64,000 nucleotides of DNA from CAILZL01 sp963791615 (GCA_963791615.1 CAWBTE010000008.1:248001-312000); one strand, 5' to 3'. Counted from the stretch's first letter, positions 38,225 to 46,976 are shown. Program-made: numbers and translations. The notes: a model not told the origin generated them from the sequence alone.

Positions 38225-40549
38225 ATGCAAAAACTAGCCTTTACAGTATCAGCAAGGACTGCCCGATTAATTGGCCGTGAAAACGTGTCCAATGCTGAAG
38301 GCGCATTAATAGAATTAGTAAAAAATTGCTATGATGCTGATTCAGAAAATGCTATTGTTTTAATAGACAAGCCTAATGATACAATTTTAATTATTGATAG
38401 CGGAATTGGAATGACTGCCCAAATTATAGAGGAACAATGGATGACAATTGGTACTGACGAAAAATTGAATAACCCAATTACTACAGCTGGTAGAATAAAA
38501 GCAGGCGCAAAAGGTATTGGTAGATTTGCGTTAGACAGGCTTGGAGAGCATTGTAGTATGATAACATTTCCCGTTCATAGTGCAACCGGCTTTAAATGGG
38601 TAGTTAATTGGTCAGATTTTGAAGAAAGAGAAAATGGCCGCAGCAAAAAAATTAATCAGGTATTTGCAAACTTAGCGACACTTTCTAAAACAACTTATAA
38701 AAAAGCACTTCTCGAGAATATCTCCAATGATAAGATATTCAAAATGGTTTCAGAAGGAATTTATAAAACTGGTACGATGCTTAAGATTACGGGCTTACGA
38801 GATGAATGGCCTGAAGATTCTATCGTTAAAATTTTTCAAAATCTTGAGTTGTTGACGCCTCCAGATGGAGAAAACAAAATCTTTATATGTCTAATTGATG
38901 CAAGAGAACCTGAAAAGTTTGGGCTAGTTCAAAACTTTGAATTTTCCGATTACGATTATAAAATTGTTGCCACGTATAAAAAAAATAAGAACTACAATGT
39001 TAAACTAGAAGTTTATCGTAATGAATTTGATTTAGGGTTAATAGACAGAAAATTGTTCAAGCTGTCTGATATGAGAAAATTCCCTTTTGATTTACGTACC
39101 TTCAAAGAAGAATACTATAAGATTGATCGAACGTTTTCTGAATTACTTCGGGGATGGGAAGATCCTAAAAATTATGGTGATAAAATCGGCGATTTTCAAT
39201 TCACATTTTATTTTTTGAAAAATTCATTTTCAAAAGATGATAGGTCGAAATACAAGTACAAGGAATTCTTAGGTGACCGGGGTGCTTGGCTAAAAAAATT
39301 TGGAGGACTAAAATTGTATCGAGATAATTTTAGAATACGACCTTATGGTGAGATCAATACTCAAGCATACGATTGGTTGAAATTAGGAGAACGCCACGGG
39401 CAAAACCCTGCTGGAGCATCTCGTAAAGGCGGATTTAGAGTAAGGGCAAATCAAGTAGCAGGAATGATAAATTTCTCCCGGCTAACAAATCCCTTTCTCG
39501 AAGATAAGTCAAGTAGGGAGGGCTTAATCGAGAGCGAAGTTTTTGAAGTATTTAAAAACATTTTGTTAGGCATCATTAAAGTTCAAGAAGATGATCGAAG
39601 TACCATTTTTTCAAGTCTCTTAGAACTATATGGAATACTTAATCCGGAACAACAAGTTTTTGAAGAGAGCGAAAGAATTGCGCATGAAGGTGACAAGGAA
39701 ACTGAAAGCTCTGAAGAAACAAAAGCCAAAAATCAAACACTTCGCAGTGGAATATTAGTTAGAGACAAGAAACTAAAAGATAAAGATGAGGAAGTCGCAC
39801 TTTCAAGAGCAATGGCTAGTGCTGGAATCATGATTGCAAGTTTTTCACATGAATTTCATGGCATTAAAAATCAATTAATTTCAAGAACAGGCGAGTTAAA
39901 GAAACATCTAGTTACTGTAATAGATTCAAAAAAATTAAAAACAATAGAGGCTAGAAAAAACCCTTTTAAGTTATTATCAGAAATAAAACGAACCGATGAA
40001 AAAATAAAACAATGGGTTGAATTTACTATCGGTTTAACAGATAGAGATAGACGAAAATCAAAAAATATCAATCTTGTTGAGTACTTTAATAGTTTTAACA
40101 GTTTATGGAGTCGTTTATTTAGAGAAAGGAAGATATTTTTTAAAATCCATGTCAAAAGAGGAGAGAAAGACGCTCTTCAGCTCAAAATATCTGAATTAGA
40201 TTTAGATGTTGTATTTGATAACCTAATTACAAATTCTATTGAAGCTTTTCAAAGAAATGATTTTACTGGGTCTAAAAAAATTGATTTGTATTTAAATGTG
40301 TATGGAAGTAAAATACAAATTGATTATAAAGACTCAGGGCCAGGAATTGATAAGAGTTTTACAGATATTTCAGATATTTTCAACCCCTTTGAAACTACTA
40401 AAAGGGATGATTATGGAAATGAAATTGGTACTGGATTAGGAATGTGGCTGGTTAAATCTGCTATTGATACAAATAAAGGTAAAATTGAATTAAAAAAGAG
40501 CAGAACTGGCTTTGAAACCAAAATATTATTTAATGCAAAAAGGAAGTGA
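38225..40549 (+). CDS. Double-GHKL ATPase: Hsp90/MutL-like N-domain plus histidine-kinase-like C-domain
   Basis: 774 residues from the ATG at 38225; an earlier GTG adds six residues. The N-terminal GHKL ATPase has ELVKNCYDADSE (N-box, residues 30-41), DSGIGM (58-63) and GAKGIGRFAL (94-103), like MutL, Hsp90 and MORC proteins. A long middle follows. Near residue 535 a histidine-kinase-type phosphoacceptor helix SFSHEFHGIKNQL (His542) appears. The C-terminal HATPase domain has DNLITNSIEAF (about 665), DSGPGID (703) and GTGLGMWLVK (735). So two GHKL modules are joined with a dimerisation/phosphoacceptor helix; no membrane segment or signal peptide, hence cytosolic. The gene is AT-rich compared with its neighbours. 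It is followed after one base by the receiver-domain gene, strongly suggesting a phosphorelay pair. Not assigned to any named system. Confidence 0.85.
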   Translation: MQKLAFTVSARTARLIGRENVSNAEGALIELVKNCYDADSENAIVLIDKPNDTILIIDSGIGMTAQIIEEQWMTIGTDEKLNNPITTAGRIKAGAKGIGRFALDRLGEHCSMITFPVHSATGFKWVVNWSDFEERENGRSKKINQVFANLATLSKTTYKKALLENISNDKIFKMVSEGIYKTGTMLKITGLRDEWPEDSIVKIFQNLELLTPPDGENKIFICLIDAREPEKFGLVQNFEFSDYDYKIVATYKKNKNYNVKLEVYRNEFDLGLIDRKLFKLSDMRKFPFDLRTFKEEYYKIDRTFSELLRGWEDPKNYGDKIGDFQFTFYFLKNSFSKDDRSKYKYKEFLGDRGAWLKKFGGLKLYRDNFRIRPYGEINTQAYDWLKLGERHGQNPAGASRKGGFRVRANQVAGMINFSRLTNPFLEDKSSREGLIESEVFEVFKNILLGIIKVQEDDRSTIFSSLLELYGILNPEQQVFEESERIAHEGDKETESSEETKAKNQTLRSGILVRDKKLKDKDEEVALSRAMASAGIMIASFSHEFHGIKNQLISRTGELKKHLVTVIDSKKLKTIEARKNPFKLLSEIKRTDEKIKQWVEFTIGLTDRDRRKSKNINLVEYFNSFNSLWSRLFRERKIFFKIHVKRGEKDALQLKISELDLDVVFDNLITNSIEAFQRNDFTGSKKIDLYLNVYGSKIQIDYKDSGPGIDKSFTDISDIFNPFETTKRDDYGNEIGTGLGMWLVKSAIDTNKGKIELKKSRTGFETKILFNAKRK

Positions 40550-40550
40550 C

Positions 40551-41201
40551 ATGGCTAACCCAAAATACACAATAGGTATTATAGATGAAGAAAGAAGTGA
40601 ACGCCATAGGTTAATGAACTTCTTTGACGATTCATTTAATGTAAAAGAGATTAAAAAATTTAATACAACTGGAGATCTAGTCTCTCTTATTAAATCAGAA
40701 AACATTGATGTCTTGGCGATTGATTATAAGCTGAAAGACCATAACAATAACTTCAAGCAGAATGGGAACCTAATATTTAAAGGACTATCGGATACGTTAA
40801 AGGGTTTTCCCGCATTCATTCTAACTAACGATGCAAAAAATGCTCAAAGAGAAAGCAAGAGAATAAACTCATTTTTTATTGTTGACAAAAGAAAAACACA
40901 TTTGGCAACAGGAAAAGAAAAGAATGAGTTTTTGAAGGAAATAAAAGCAAATATTAAAGTTTATAAAGATGAAATAAACACTAAGCTTAAAAAATTAAAA
41001 AAACTGGAAGTACTAAAACGGAAGGGAGTACTAGATGAAGAGCAAGAAAATGAGTATTTAGAGATTACAAATGACTTATCGAAAATAATAACAGGGGCTT
41101 CGCCAATTCCTTTAAAATATTTTTCCCAAGAAACTAATAAAAAATTAAACGAAATCATTTCTAAAACAGATACATTAATTAAAAAAATGACTAAAAAGTA
41201 A
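40551..41201 (+). CDS. Receiver-domain protein with coiled-coil C-terminus
   Basis: 216 residues, starting MANPKYTIGIIDEERSER at 40551, with AGGAAG as ribosome site. The N-terminal half is a response-regulator receiver: acidic residues in IIDEE (11-13), phosphoacceptor Asp58 in VLAIDYKLKDH, the Thr of AFILTND and the Lys of FFIVDKRK. The C-terminal half is a lysine- and glutamate-rich coiled coil (EINTKLKKLKKLEVLKRKG, then KKLNEIISKTDTLIKKM) and has no DNA-binding domain. It therefore probably passes the phosphorylation signal by protein contact, for example to the HNH nuclease or methylase encoded next. Start-stop spacing to both neighbours is 1-2 bases. AT-rich. Confidence 0.8.
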   Translation: MANPKYTIGIIDEERSERHRLMNFFDDSFNVKEIKKFNTTGDLVSLIKSENIDVLAIDYKLKDHNNNFKQNGNLIFKGLSDTLKGFPAFILTNDAKNAQRESKRINSFFIVDKRKTHLATGKEKNEFLKEIKANIKVYKDEINTKLKKLKKLEVLKRKGVLDEEQENEYLEITNDLSKIITGASPIPLKYFSQETNKKLNEIISKTDTLIKKMTKK

Positions 41202-41203
41202 TT

Positions 41204-41809
41204 ATGCATGTTTTTAGAGAAAAGCGGCCTAATCACAGAAAAAATAGAAGAGTTTGTGAAAATTATTCTTCGTATAAAAAGACTTTAAGGGCCGATTTTA
41301 ATCATCGGTGTGGTTATTGTGATGATATGGATATTAATCGAATCAGAAATTATGTAATTGATCATTTTGTTCCGCAAACTCCAGATGGCTGGAAACACAA
41401 GATAAAGCCAAATAAATATTTGAATCTTGTCTATTCATGTTCTTTTTGTAATGGAGCAAAATCCAATAAGTGGCCTACGAAAAAAGCTAATATTCCCAAC
41501 AATGGGATTGAGGGATTTATTATGCCTACAAAGCTAGAATATGGGAAAATATTTTATAGAGATACTGACGGAAGTATCAAATGTAACAATGCAAATAACT
41601 TGGCTAAGTATATACATAATGAATTGAATTTGTGGCATCCAATTCACTCATTGAATTGGCAGTTTCTTAGAATTCTTAGTCAAGAAGAAATTCTTGACCA
41701 GATTTATAAAAAAACTAAAAGCACAATAACTAAGCAAGAAATAGATGATTTAAGATTGCTGCGCATAGAGATTGTTGACACGATTAATAAATTATATAAT
41801 GCCGCATAA
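41204..41809 (+). CDS. HNH endonuclease
   Basis: 201 residues, intact. A basic N-terminus (REKRPNHRKNRR) precedes a zinc-bound HNH fold at about residues 33-90: RCGYC (first CxxC), YVIDHFVPQ (the DH of the beta-hairpin, general base His), LVYSCSFCNGAKSNKWP (second CxxC, with the Asn and Lys of the catalytic helix). The C-terminal half (NELNLWHPIHSLNWQFL and onward) is helical and unassigned. It is the third gene of a packed operon, 2 bases after the receiver gene, and overlaps the methylase start by 11 bases, so nuclease and methylase are translationally coupled. Likely the DNA-cutting effector of the system. Confidence 0.88.
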   Translation: MHVFREKRPNHRKNRRVCENYSSYKKTLRADFNHRCGYCDDMDINRIRNYVIDHFVPQTPDGWKHKIKPNKYLNLVYSCSFCNGAKSNKWPTKKANIPNNGIEGFIMPTKLEYGKIFYRDTDGSIKCNNANNLAKYIHNELNLWHPIHSLNWQFLRILSQEEILDQIYKKTKSTITKQEIDDLRLLRIEIVDTINKLYNAA

Positions 41810-43421
41810 CAAAATTAACGGTTCATATTATACTCCTGAATTCTTAGCTGATTTCATTATGGCTTATGTAGCACCTTATTTTAAAGAGTGTAAAAGACTT
41901 TCTATTTTGGAGCCAAGTGTTGGTGATGGAAGTTTTATTCGGTCTTTTAATAAAACTGACTTCCCGAAATCAGTTCAACATTTTTCATTCCAGGCAGTTG
42001 AGAAATTTAGCCATGAGTTGAGGAAAGCCCAGGACCAGGCTAACATAAATCGGAAAAAAAATGTCAGGTTTTCATTTGTCAAGAGCGATTTTTTAAAGTT
42101 TCAGTCAAAAACAAAACGTAAATTTTTTCTCATTGCCGGAAACCCTCCCTACATAAAAAAAGCTTTACTGAGCAAAACTCAAATAGACCTATGCCAGGAA
42201 ATCCATTCAACTGCTGGATTATCTGAAAAATCCATTAATAATATTTGGACATATTTTTTAATAAGAAATAGTCAATTACTCGATGAAAACGGCGTTTTAG
42301 CTTTTGTATTACCGGCTGAGCTATTGCAAGTGAATTTTTCTGTAGAATTAAGGGAGTTTCTAATAGCCAATTTTCAACGGACAGAAATATTTACTTTCGA
42401 TGATTTGCTTTTTGAATGTAAGGGACAGGATACTGTACTTCTTATTGCCTACAAACAACATCAACATCCCGGACAATATTATACACATATTGCCGATATA
42501 GAAAAGCTTTCATCAAACGATTTTATACTTTCAGAGAATAAAGCTCTTAAAACAACTGAAACGAAGTGGACTCATCACTCAATTTCTTCCGATGAACTTA
42601 CATTTATTCATAAAATTGGCAATCGTCTCAAAAACATCAATCATTATTGCGAGTCAAAGCCAGGGATAGTAACAGCAGGGAATAAATTTTTTATCGTTAA
42701 TGAGCAAACAGAAAAGAAGTATAGTCTTTCTGACTATGTTCAACCAATTATTCAAAAAGGGTTTTTTGTTAACGGAAGTGTAGTTTTTGGAAGGGAGGAA
42801 TACCGTCAATTGGTTAGTGAAGGAAAGCCAACTAAGGTTTTAACTATATCAGATACAGAAGCCGCTAACCTACCTTTATCTGTAAGGGAGTATCTTGAAA
42901 TTGGGGCGCAGAACAAATTATCAACTGGGTACAAATGCTCACAGAGGAAAAACTGGTTTGTGATACCCAACATAGCAGAGGCTCCTGATGGTTTCTTTTT
43001 TAGAAGGATTCATCATTACCCCAAACTACTAAAAAATGACGCCAATGTTTTGGTTACTGATTCCGCATATAAAATTGAAATGCGGAAGGGCTACAATATC
43101 AATAATCTGATTTATTCATTTTACAATTCTTTATCCTTAACATTTGCAGAGCTGGGAGGCAGATACTATGGTGGTGGTGTCTTAGAGCTAACACCGTCAG
43201 AATTTAAAGCCATTCCGGTCCCGTATGCAGAAATATCTAAACTCAATTTCGCCGAGTATGTGGAGTTTTTTGAAAACAAAACTAGCATTACTGATGTTCT
43301 GAAAATTTTTGATCTTGAAATTCTTAGTACATCACTTGGTTTAAATGCAGAAGAAGTAAGAAAGGTTCAATCTATTTATCAAAAACTTATTTCAAAGCGT
43401 TTTAGAGAAAAGGCAAAATAA
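41799..43421 (+). CDS. Eco57I-like N6-adenine DNA methyltransferase
   Basis: 540 residues from the ATG at 41799 (MPHNKINGSYYTPEFLADFI; the YYTP motif marks the start of the family domain). SAM-binding motif I is ILEPSVGDGSFI near residue 38, and catalytic motif IV GNPPYIKK is near residue 118. The C-terminal target-recognition region includes RYYGGGVLELTPSEFKAIPVPY near residue 465, typical of Eco57I-like and type IIG/BREX-type enzymes. No endonuclease domain is fused, so cutting is presumably by the HNH protein. The start overlaps the HNH gene. Modifies adenines to N6-methyladenine; the target site is unknown. AT-rich like the rest of the island. Confidence 0.9.
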   Translation: MPHNKINGSYYTPEFLADFIMAYVAPYFKECKRLSILEPSVGDGSFIRSFNKTDFPKSVQHFSFQAVEKFSHELRKAQDQANINRKKNVRFSFVKSDFLKFQSKTKRKFFLIAGNPPYIKKALLSKTQIDLCQEIHSTAGLSEKSINNIWTYFLIRNSQLLDENGVLAFVLPAELLQVNFSVELREFLIANFQRTEIFTFDDLLFECKGQDTVLLIAYKQHQHPGQYYTHIADIEKLSSNDFILSENKALKTTETKWTHHSISSDELTFIHKIGNRLKNINHYCESKPGIVTAGNKFFIVNEQTEKKYSLSDYVQPIIQKGFFVNGSVVFGREEYRQLVSEGKPTKVLTISDTEAANLPLSVREYLEIGAQNKLSTGYKCSQRKNWFVIPNIAEAPDGFFFRRIHHYPKLLKNDANVLVTDSAYKIEMRKGYNINNLIYSFYNSLSLTFAELGGRYYGGGVLELTPSEFKAIPVPYAEISKLNFAEYVEFFENKTSITDVLKIFDLEILSTSLGLNAEEVRKVQSIYQKLISKRFREKAK

Positions 43422-43460
43422 GCTCACTTCTCTTTCTGTAAAACAATTTTCTATCATACT

Positions 43461-43826
43461 TTAATGGCAATACATGGGTTTGATTGTCGGCCTATCATCA
43501 AAATGAATTGTATGTTTTGGTTCTGTTGCTACCCAAACATAACTGCCCCAGGAAATCATGTCAATTTTTTTCTGAAGAATTTCTCTACTTTCGAATAAAG
43601 TAAAAAAATACAACCGCTGAGCCGGATTAAACTGCTTCAAAATTTCGGCTTTCTTTTTTTCTGTAATTATACCGTTACTATTTCCTAAGCCAATAACGAA
43701 AATTTTATCTTCTCCTGAATAGGTGATTAGTGATTTTGAAAGCTCTTCATGTTTTTTTGCCGTTGGCAAATGATTATTTATAAAACTGTTCAGCATATTC
43801 ATAGTGTTCAATTTTAATGAGTTCAT
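43461..43826 (-). CDS. Small protein of unknown function at the island edge
   Basis: 121 residues, intact, no recognised family. The start is either 43826 or an internal Met a few codons later (MNMLNSFINNHLP). Features: KIFVIGLGNSNGIITEKKKAEILKQF, RLYFFTLFESREILQKKIDMI, and an aromatic C-terminus SWGSYVWVATEPKHTI. No signal peptide, no membrane helix. It converges with the methylase gene, 39 bases away, and lies 28 bases downstream of higA on the same strand, so it could be transcribed with higBA. Confidence 0.6.
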   Translation of the reverse strand: MNSLKLNTMNMLNSFINNHLPTAKKHEELSKSLITYSGEDKIFVIGLGNSNGIITEKKKAEILKQFNPAQRLYFFTLFESREILQKKIDMISWGSYVWVATEPKHTIHFDDRPTIKPMYCH

Positions 43827-43854
43827 TTGATAATGGTTTTAAATGGTCAGGTAA

Positions 43855-44301
43855 TTAAGCAATTACCGTTTTCTTTTTCCTCTTCCCCGCACTTGTATTA
43901 CGAAGGCGTGAGTTTTTGGAAACAACTAATTTATAGTGCCTGTTAAATGCTTCATGGGAGACTTTGAAATGAACGGCCAATTTGCGGATCACGTCTTTAG
44001 ATAAACCTTTTTTACGGTTGAGAATGTCAGAAACATAGCCTTTGCTTATATGCAGCAAATTAACCAGGTCTTTTGCCTTCATCTTATGATCATCCATCAG
44101 GGAATGCAGCAGTTGGACAGGGTCTGTATCATTTAAGTCAGTATGCTCTGCATCCCATTTCTCAATCAATAAAGTGAGCAGGGCGATCTCATCTTTTGTA
44201 TCACGGTCTTTTGAACCGGAAAAGACGATTTCTTCAAGGGTATTGCTATACTCCCTGTACTGAGCTTTACTTTTTATAACCTTGTATTTAAGCGCTGCCA
44301 T
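43855..44301 (-). CDS. higA: HigA-type antitoxin (XRE family)
   Basis: 148 residues. The C-terminal helix-turn-helix covers about residues 76-125: MKAKDLVNLLHISKGYVSDILNRKKGLSKDVIRKLAVHF, a standard XRE/Cro motif. The N-terminal helical extension (YREYSNTLEEIVFSG, EIALLTLLIEKWDAEH) is typical of longer HigA proteins of gram-negative bacteria. The tail is very basic (RKKKTVIA). It follows the toxin gene by 10 bases in the toxin-first order characteristic of higBA. It neutralises HigB and represses the operon promoter. Confidence 0.88.
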   Translation of the reverse strand: MAALKYKVIKSKAQYREYSNTLEEIVFSGSKDRDTKDEIALLTLLIEKWDAEHTDLNDTDPVQLLHSLMDDHKMKAKDLVNLLHISKGYVSDILNRKKGLSKDVIRKLAVHFKVSHEAFNRHYKLVVSKNSRLRNTSAGKRKKKTVIA

Positions 44302-44311
44302 TTAAAAATGT

Positions 44312-44644
44312 TTAATAGATGCTTACTGAGTATTGTTCATTATTATCGCACAGCTCATCATATTCCGCATGTGTTCCTATCCAGCAAACAAACAGGTGAA
44401 CCTGTTTATCTCCAAAGGCGTACTTACAGATCATCCTGTAATGATTACCGGCAATATCAAACACTGCCCTGCCTGAACTTTTGCCTAATAAATCAGTACT
44501 TCTGAAAGTGGCCTGTATATCTGCCGGCTTTTCCCAATCAGCATATTTAATTTTTGTTAGCCATTCTTCCAGCGAAGTCCTGCTTTGTGCATTCCGCCGG
44601 GCAAACTCTTCAATTGTTTCCTTCCTGATTAAATGAACTTTCAT
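44312..44644 (-). CDS. higB: HigB-type mRNA interferase toxin
   Basis: 110 residues, intact. It reads MKVHLIRKETIEEFARRN at the start, LEEWLTKIKYADWEKPADIQ, STDLLGKSSGRAVFDIAGNHYRMICKYAF and HLFVCWIGTHAEYDEL near the end, the full HigB-toxin (PF09907-like) pattern with its basic RNA-binding surface. It cleaves mRNA on the ribosome. It is first in a two-gene operon with higA. A TATCTTTG box lies only 2 bases before the ATG, so the transcript is probably leaderless. Confidence 0.9.
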   Translation of the reverse strand: MKVHLIRKETIEEFARRNAQSRTSLEEWLTKIKYADWEKPADIQATFRSTDLLGKSSGRAVFDIAGNHYRMICKYAFGDKQVHLFVCWIGTHAEYDELCDNNEQYSVSIY

Positions 44645-44646
44645 GT

Positions 44647-44654
44647 CAAAGATA
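44647..44654 (-). promoter_or_regulatory. Candidate -7 box (TATCTTTG) of higBA
   Basis: An exact TAnnTTTG match on the minus strand ending 2 bases before the higB start codon. A likely site of HigBA autorepression. Confidence 0.5.
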
Positions 44655-44856
44655 AGGTTTAAATTTTAAAAGTTCTCTTTTTGTGAACCTTAATGATCTT
44701 GCTGATTGCTTTGTGGGCCGGGAGTTTACGAATCTACTAAATTTTATAATTTCCGCCGGTGTTTAAAAAAGGATTTTCATTTCAAATGATCGGTGATAAT
44801 TTTGTTTATCAATCCATTGCCTGTCTGAAAACCTACTATTCTTCAGCCTACTGCAC

Positions 44857-44934
44857 TTTGCTCAATAGCGAACAGAACCCTGAGTGGAGCCCTTCCACTT
44901 CGCTTTGCTCAGTGTTCTGGGTAAACTTGCAACG
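44857..44934 (+). repeat. Interspersed repeat family B, copy 2
   Basis: The longest copy: TGCTCAATAGCGAACAGAAC, GGAGCCCTTCCACTTCGC, GCTCAGTGTTCTGGGTAAAC, TTGCAACG. The blocks CTCAATAGCG and AACTTGCAACG are shared with 54199-54265, and GGAGCCCTTC with 18098-18162. Noncoding. Confidence 0.7.
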
Positions 44935-45060
44935 TCAGCCCAATCAGGCCCAAAAGCCGGCAAAACAATTATTTCCCCCTGAATCATGTCCGAGTGAACA
45001 GTTTTTGAACAGTTTTTGGACTTGCTAATGACCAATCAACGGGTGCATATTTGTGCTGCA

Positions 45061-45080
45061 CCTGCCTACCGACAGGCAGG
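45061..45080. repeat. CCTGCCT/AGGCAGG palindrome
   Basis: CCTGCCT-ACCGAC-AGGCAGG, a 7-bp stem placed 12 bases before the sigma factor start. A common intergenic palindrome type in Bacteroidota. It might act as a terminator or processing signal. Confidence 0.5.
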
Positions 45081-45091
45081 TTTAACCAATC

Positions 45092-45693
45092 ATGACATCC
45101 ATAACCAATCAAACCTATCCGGATCAAAAGGAAAATGAAATGCTGCAATGCCTGCAGGGCGGCGATCAGCGTCATTTTTCTAAATTGTATGAAAGTTATT
45201 CGGCTGCTTTGTTCGGCCTTATTACCAAATGGATCAAAGACACGGAAGTGGCGGAGAACCTGCTGCAGGATGTTTTTGTAAAAGCATGGCGCAACCGGTT
45301 GCAGTATGATGCAACAAAAGGAAGGATATTTACCTGGCTGTATAATATCACCCGCAATATTTGTATTGATTATTTTCGGAGTAAGGCGCATAAACAGAGT
45401 AAGGTTTCCATATTGAGTGATGATATCCCGTATTGCTGCCGCCGGGGAATAGTGGTGGGTTTCTTGCCGGATACCATTGGACCTCCGTAAATTAGTTAAT
45501 AGGTTGCGGCAGGAAGAAAAAGAAGTGAGTTGAGCTGATGTATTTCAAAGGGTTTACACAAAGTGAGATTGCCGCCATCATGAACATGCCGCTGGGTACG
45601 GTGAAAACAAGAATGAGCCGGGCGATCAAAAACCTGAGATATTTTTTTAAGAAAGACTGGAAGCAAGCTATACAGAATGTTTCATTAAACTGA
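45092..45693 (+). CDS. ECF-type RNA polymerase sigma factor (frameshifted)
   Basis: Extracytoplasmic-function sigma factor. Region 2 is intact at about residues 30-100: FSKLYESYSAALFGLITKWI, EVAENLLQDVFVKAWRN (region 2.1-2.2) and TWLYNITRNICIDYFRSK (2.4). After shifts near 45440 and 45530, region 4 follows: VELMYFKGFTQSEIAAIMNMPLGTVKTRMSRAIKNLRYFF, including the DNA-binding helix, ending at the TGA at 45693. Corrected length is about 200 residues. No anti-sigma factor gene follows, which is unusual. Instead a SnoaL-like gene starts 14 bases later, so this sigma may be controlled by its own level or by an unlinked factor. It probably drives the downstream cluster of small proteins. Confidence 0.85.
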
Positions 45694-45707
45694 TAAAACA
45701 AACCTGA

Positions 45708-46169
45708 ATGAATACCGCTAATACCAAAGTGAAAACAAAAGAAGCAAAAAGTAAATCGCTTGGGCAACAGATCATTGATGCATGGAATTCCCGTGCCGAT
45801 GAGATCATATTGCCTTTTTACAGCCCTGATTATGTAGTAGAAGATATTACAGCCGGCCGTATCCGCGAAGGATGGGAAGGTATGCGGCAATGGACAAGAA
45901 GCGTATTTACTGCCTTTCCCAATCTTCATTATACATTGGTGGATGATGTTGAAAAGGATGGTAAGATCGTATTGCACTGGTTAGCAAAAGGCAATCACCA
46001 GGGTCCCCTGATGAAGATACCCGCTACGGGAAAAAATGTTTTCATACATGGTATGTCTATCCTCACTTTTGAAAATGGTAAAATAAAACACGGGCAGGTA
46101 ATGTGGGATATGTCTGGTGTGTTGCGCCAGATCGGCTTATTGCCTGATATCAAGCCATTAAAGAGTTAA
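45708..46169 (+). CDS. SnoaL-like ester cyclase / polyketide-cyclase-fold protein
   Basis: 153 residues, intact, no signal peptide. The NTF2-like fold is recognisable by IIDAWNSRADEIILPFYSPDYVVED, EGWEGMRQWTRSVFTAFPNLHY, KIVLHWLAKGNHQGPLMKIPATGKNV and FENGKIKHGQVMWDMSGVLRQIG. The block GxxxxGxxG... with a C-terminal LRQIGLLP is typical of the ester-cyclase group. Substrate unknown. It lies 14 bases after the sigma factor gene and 2 bases before the NAD-binding gene, apparently one operon, and is the first of four NTF2-fold genes within 3 kb. Confidence 0.85.
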   Translation: MNTANTKVKTKEAKSKSLGQQIIDAWNSRADEIILPFYSPDYVVEDITAGRIREGWEGMRQWTRSVFTAFPNLHYTLVDDVEKDGKIVLHWLAKGNHQGPLMKIPATGKNVFIHGMSILTFENGKIKHGQVMWDMSGVLRQIGLLPDIKPLKS

Positions 46170-46171
46170 CG

Positions 46172-46912
46172 GTGTCACAGAGAAAAAATACCAAAACAAT
46201 TTTTATTTCCGGTGGCACTGGTTATATCGGCACAAGACTGATAAAAATTCTTTTACAGGGAGGCATCGTGTTATTGCATTGGTAAGAAAAGGAAGTGAAC
46301 ATAAAGTTCCTGCCGGTGCGGAAGTAATAGTGGGCAATCCTTTTGATGCCAAAACATTTCAGCAATATATTCCGGCAGGGTAGTGTATTTGTTCAGTTGC
46401 TCGGCGTATCACATCCATCACCAAAAAAAGCGCAAGCAGTTTAAAGAAATTGATCTGCGCAGTGTAAAAGCTTCAGCTGATGCAGCCTCTAATGCAGGGG
46501 TTGATCATTTTATTTATGTAAGTGTGGCGATGGCTCCATCCAAACTGATGGCAGCTTATCAGCAAGTAAGGAAAGAAGGAGAAGAATATTGTTTGAGTAA
46601 AAAACTTAATTGCACATTCATCCGCCCCTGGTATGTATTGGGGCCGGGCCATTGGTGGCCTGTTTCATTGTTCCTTTTTATGGTTTGGCAGAGATTATTC
46701 CATCCTGGAGAAAAAAAGCAAGAGCAAAGGCATTGGTTACTATTAAGCAAATGCTGAATGCATTGTAAATATTGCTGAAGATGAACCATTGCCGGTTCGT
46801 ATCTATGAAATAAAAGATATACGCCTACCAGTTTCTGAAAAATCTGCACCCTGAGAACCGTTCAGCAAAAACCATCGTATTTATATCCGTCTCTGCTATT
46901 GGCCTGGCTTAA
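46172..46912 (+). CDS. NAD(P)-binding Rossmann protein, NmrA/epimerase-like (frameshifted)
   Basis: The frame opens with a GTG at 46172 and the dinucleotide-binding motif FISGGTGYIGTRLIK near the N-terminus. It continues HRVIALVRKGSE, VFVQLLGVSHPSPKKA, FKEIDLRSVKASADAASNAGVDHFIYVSVAM (the strand carrying the usual Ser), and CTFIRPWYVLGPG. Shifts near 46262, 46381, 46425, 46680 and 46750 break it. The final frame ends at 46912. Corrected length is about 246 residues, slightly short for atypical SDR proteins. It is probably an NAD(P)-dependent reductase or redox-sensing NmrA-like protein. Within the sigma-led cluster. Confidence 0.75.
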
Positions 46913-46976
46913 GTAACGAAAGACAGCTACCCTGGTAAACGTTTCAATCTAATTATTCATTCAAAAAAAATTGATC

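Larger units (their letters stand above)
44655..45091. other. Intergenic region with repeats
   Basis: About 440 bases between higB and the ECF sigma gene without a credible gene. It contains copy 2 of repeat family B and a short CCTGCCT palindrome, both listed separately. Confidence 0.6.

Noticed and set aside
44759..45028. ORF of 89 codons upstream of the sigma factor
   Set aside because: It is made mostly of the family-B repeat sequence, has no ribosome site and no coding pattern.
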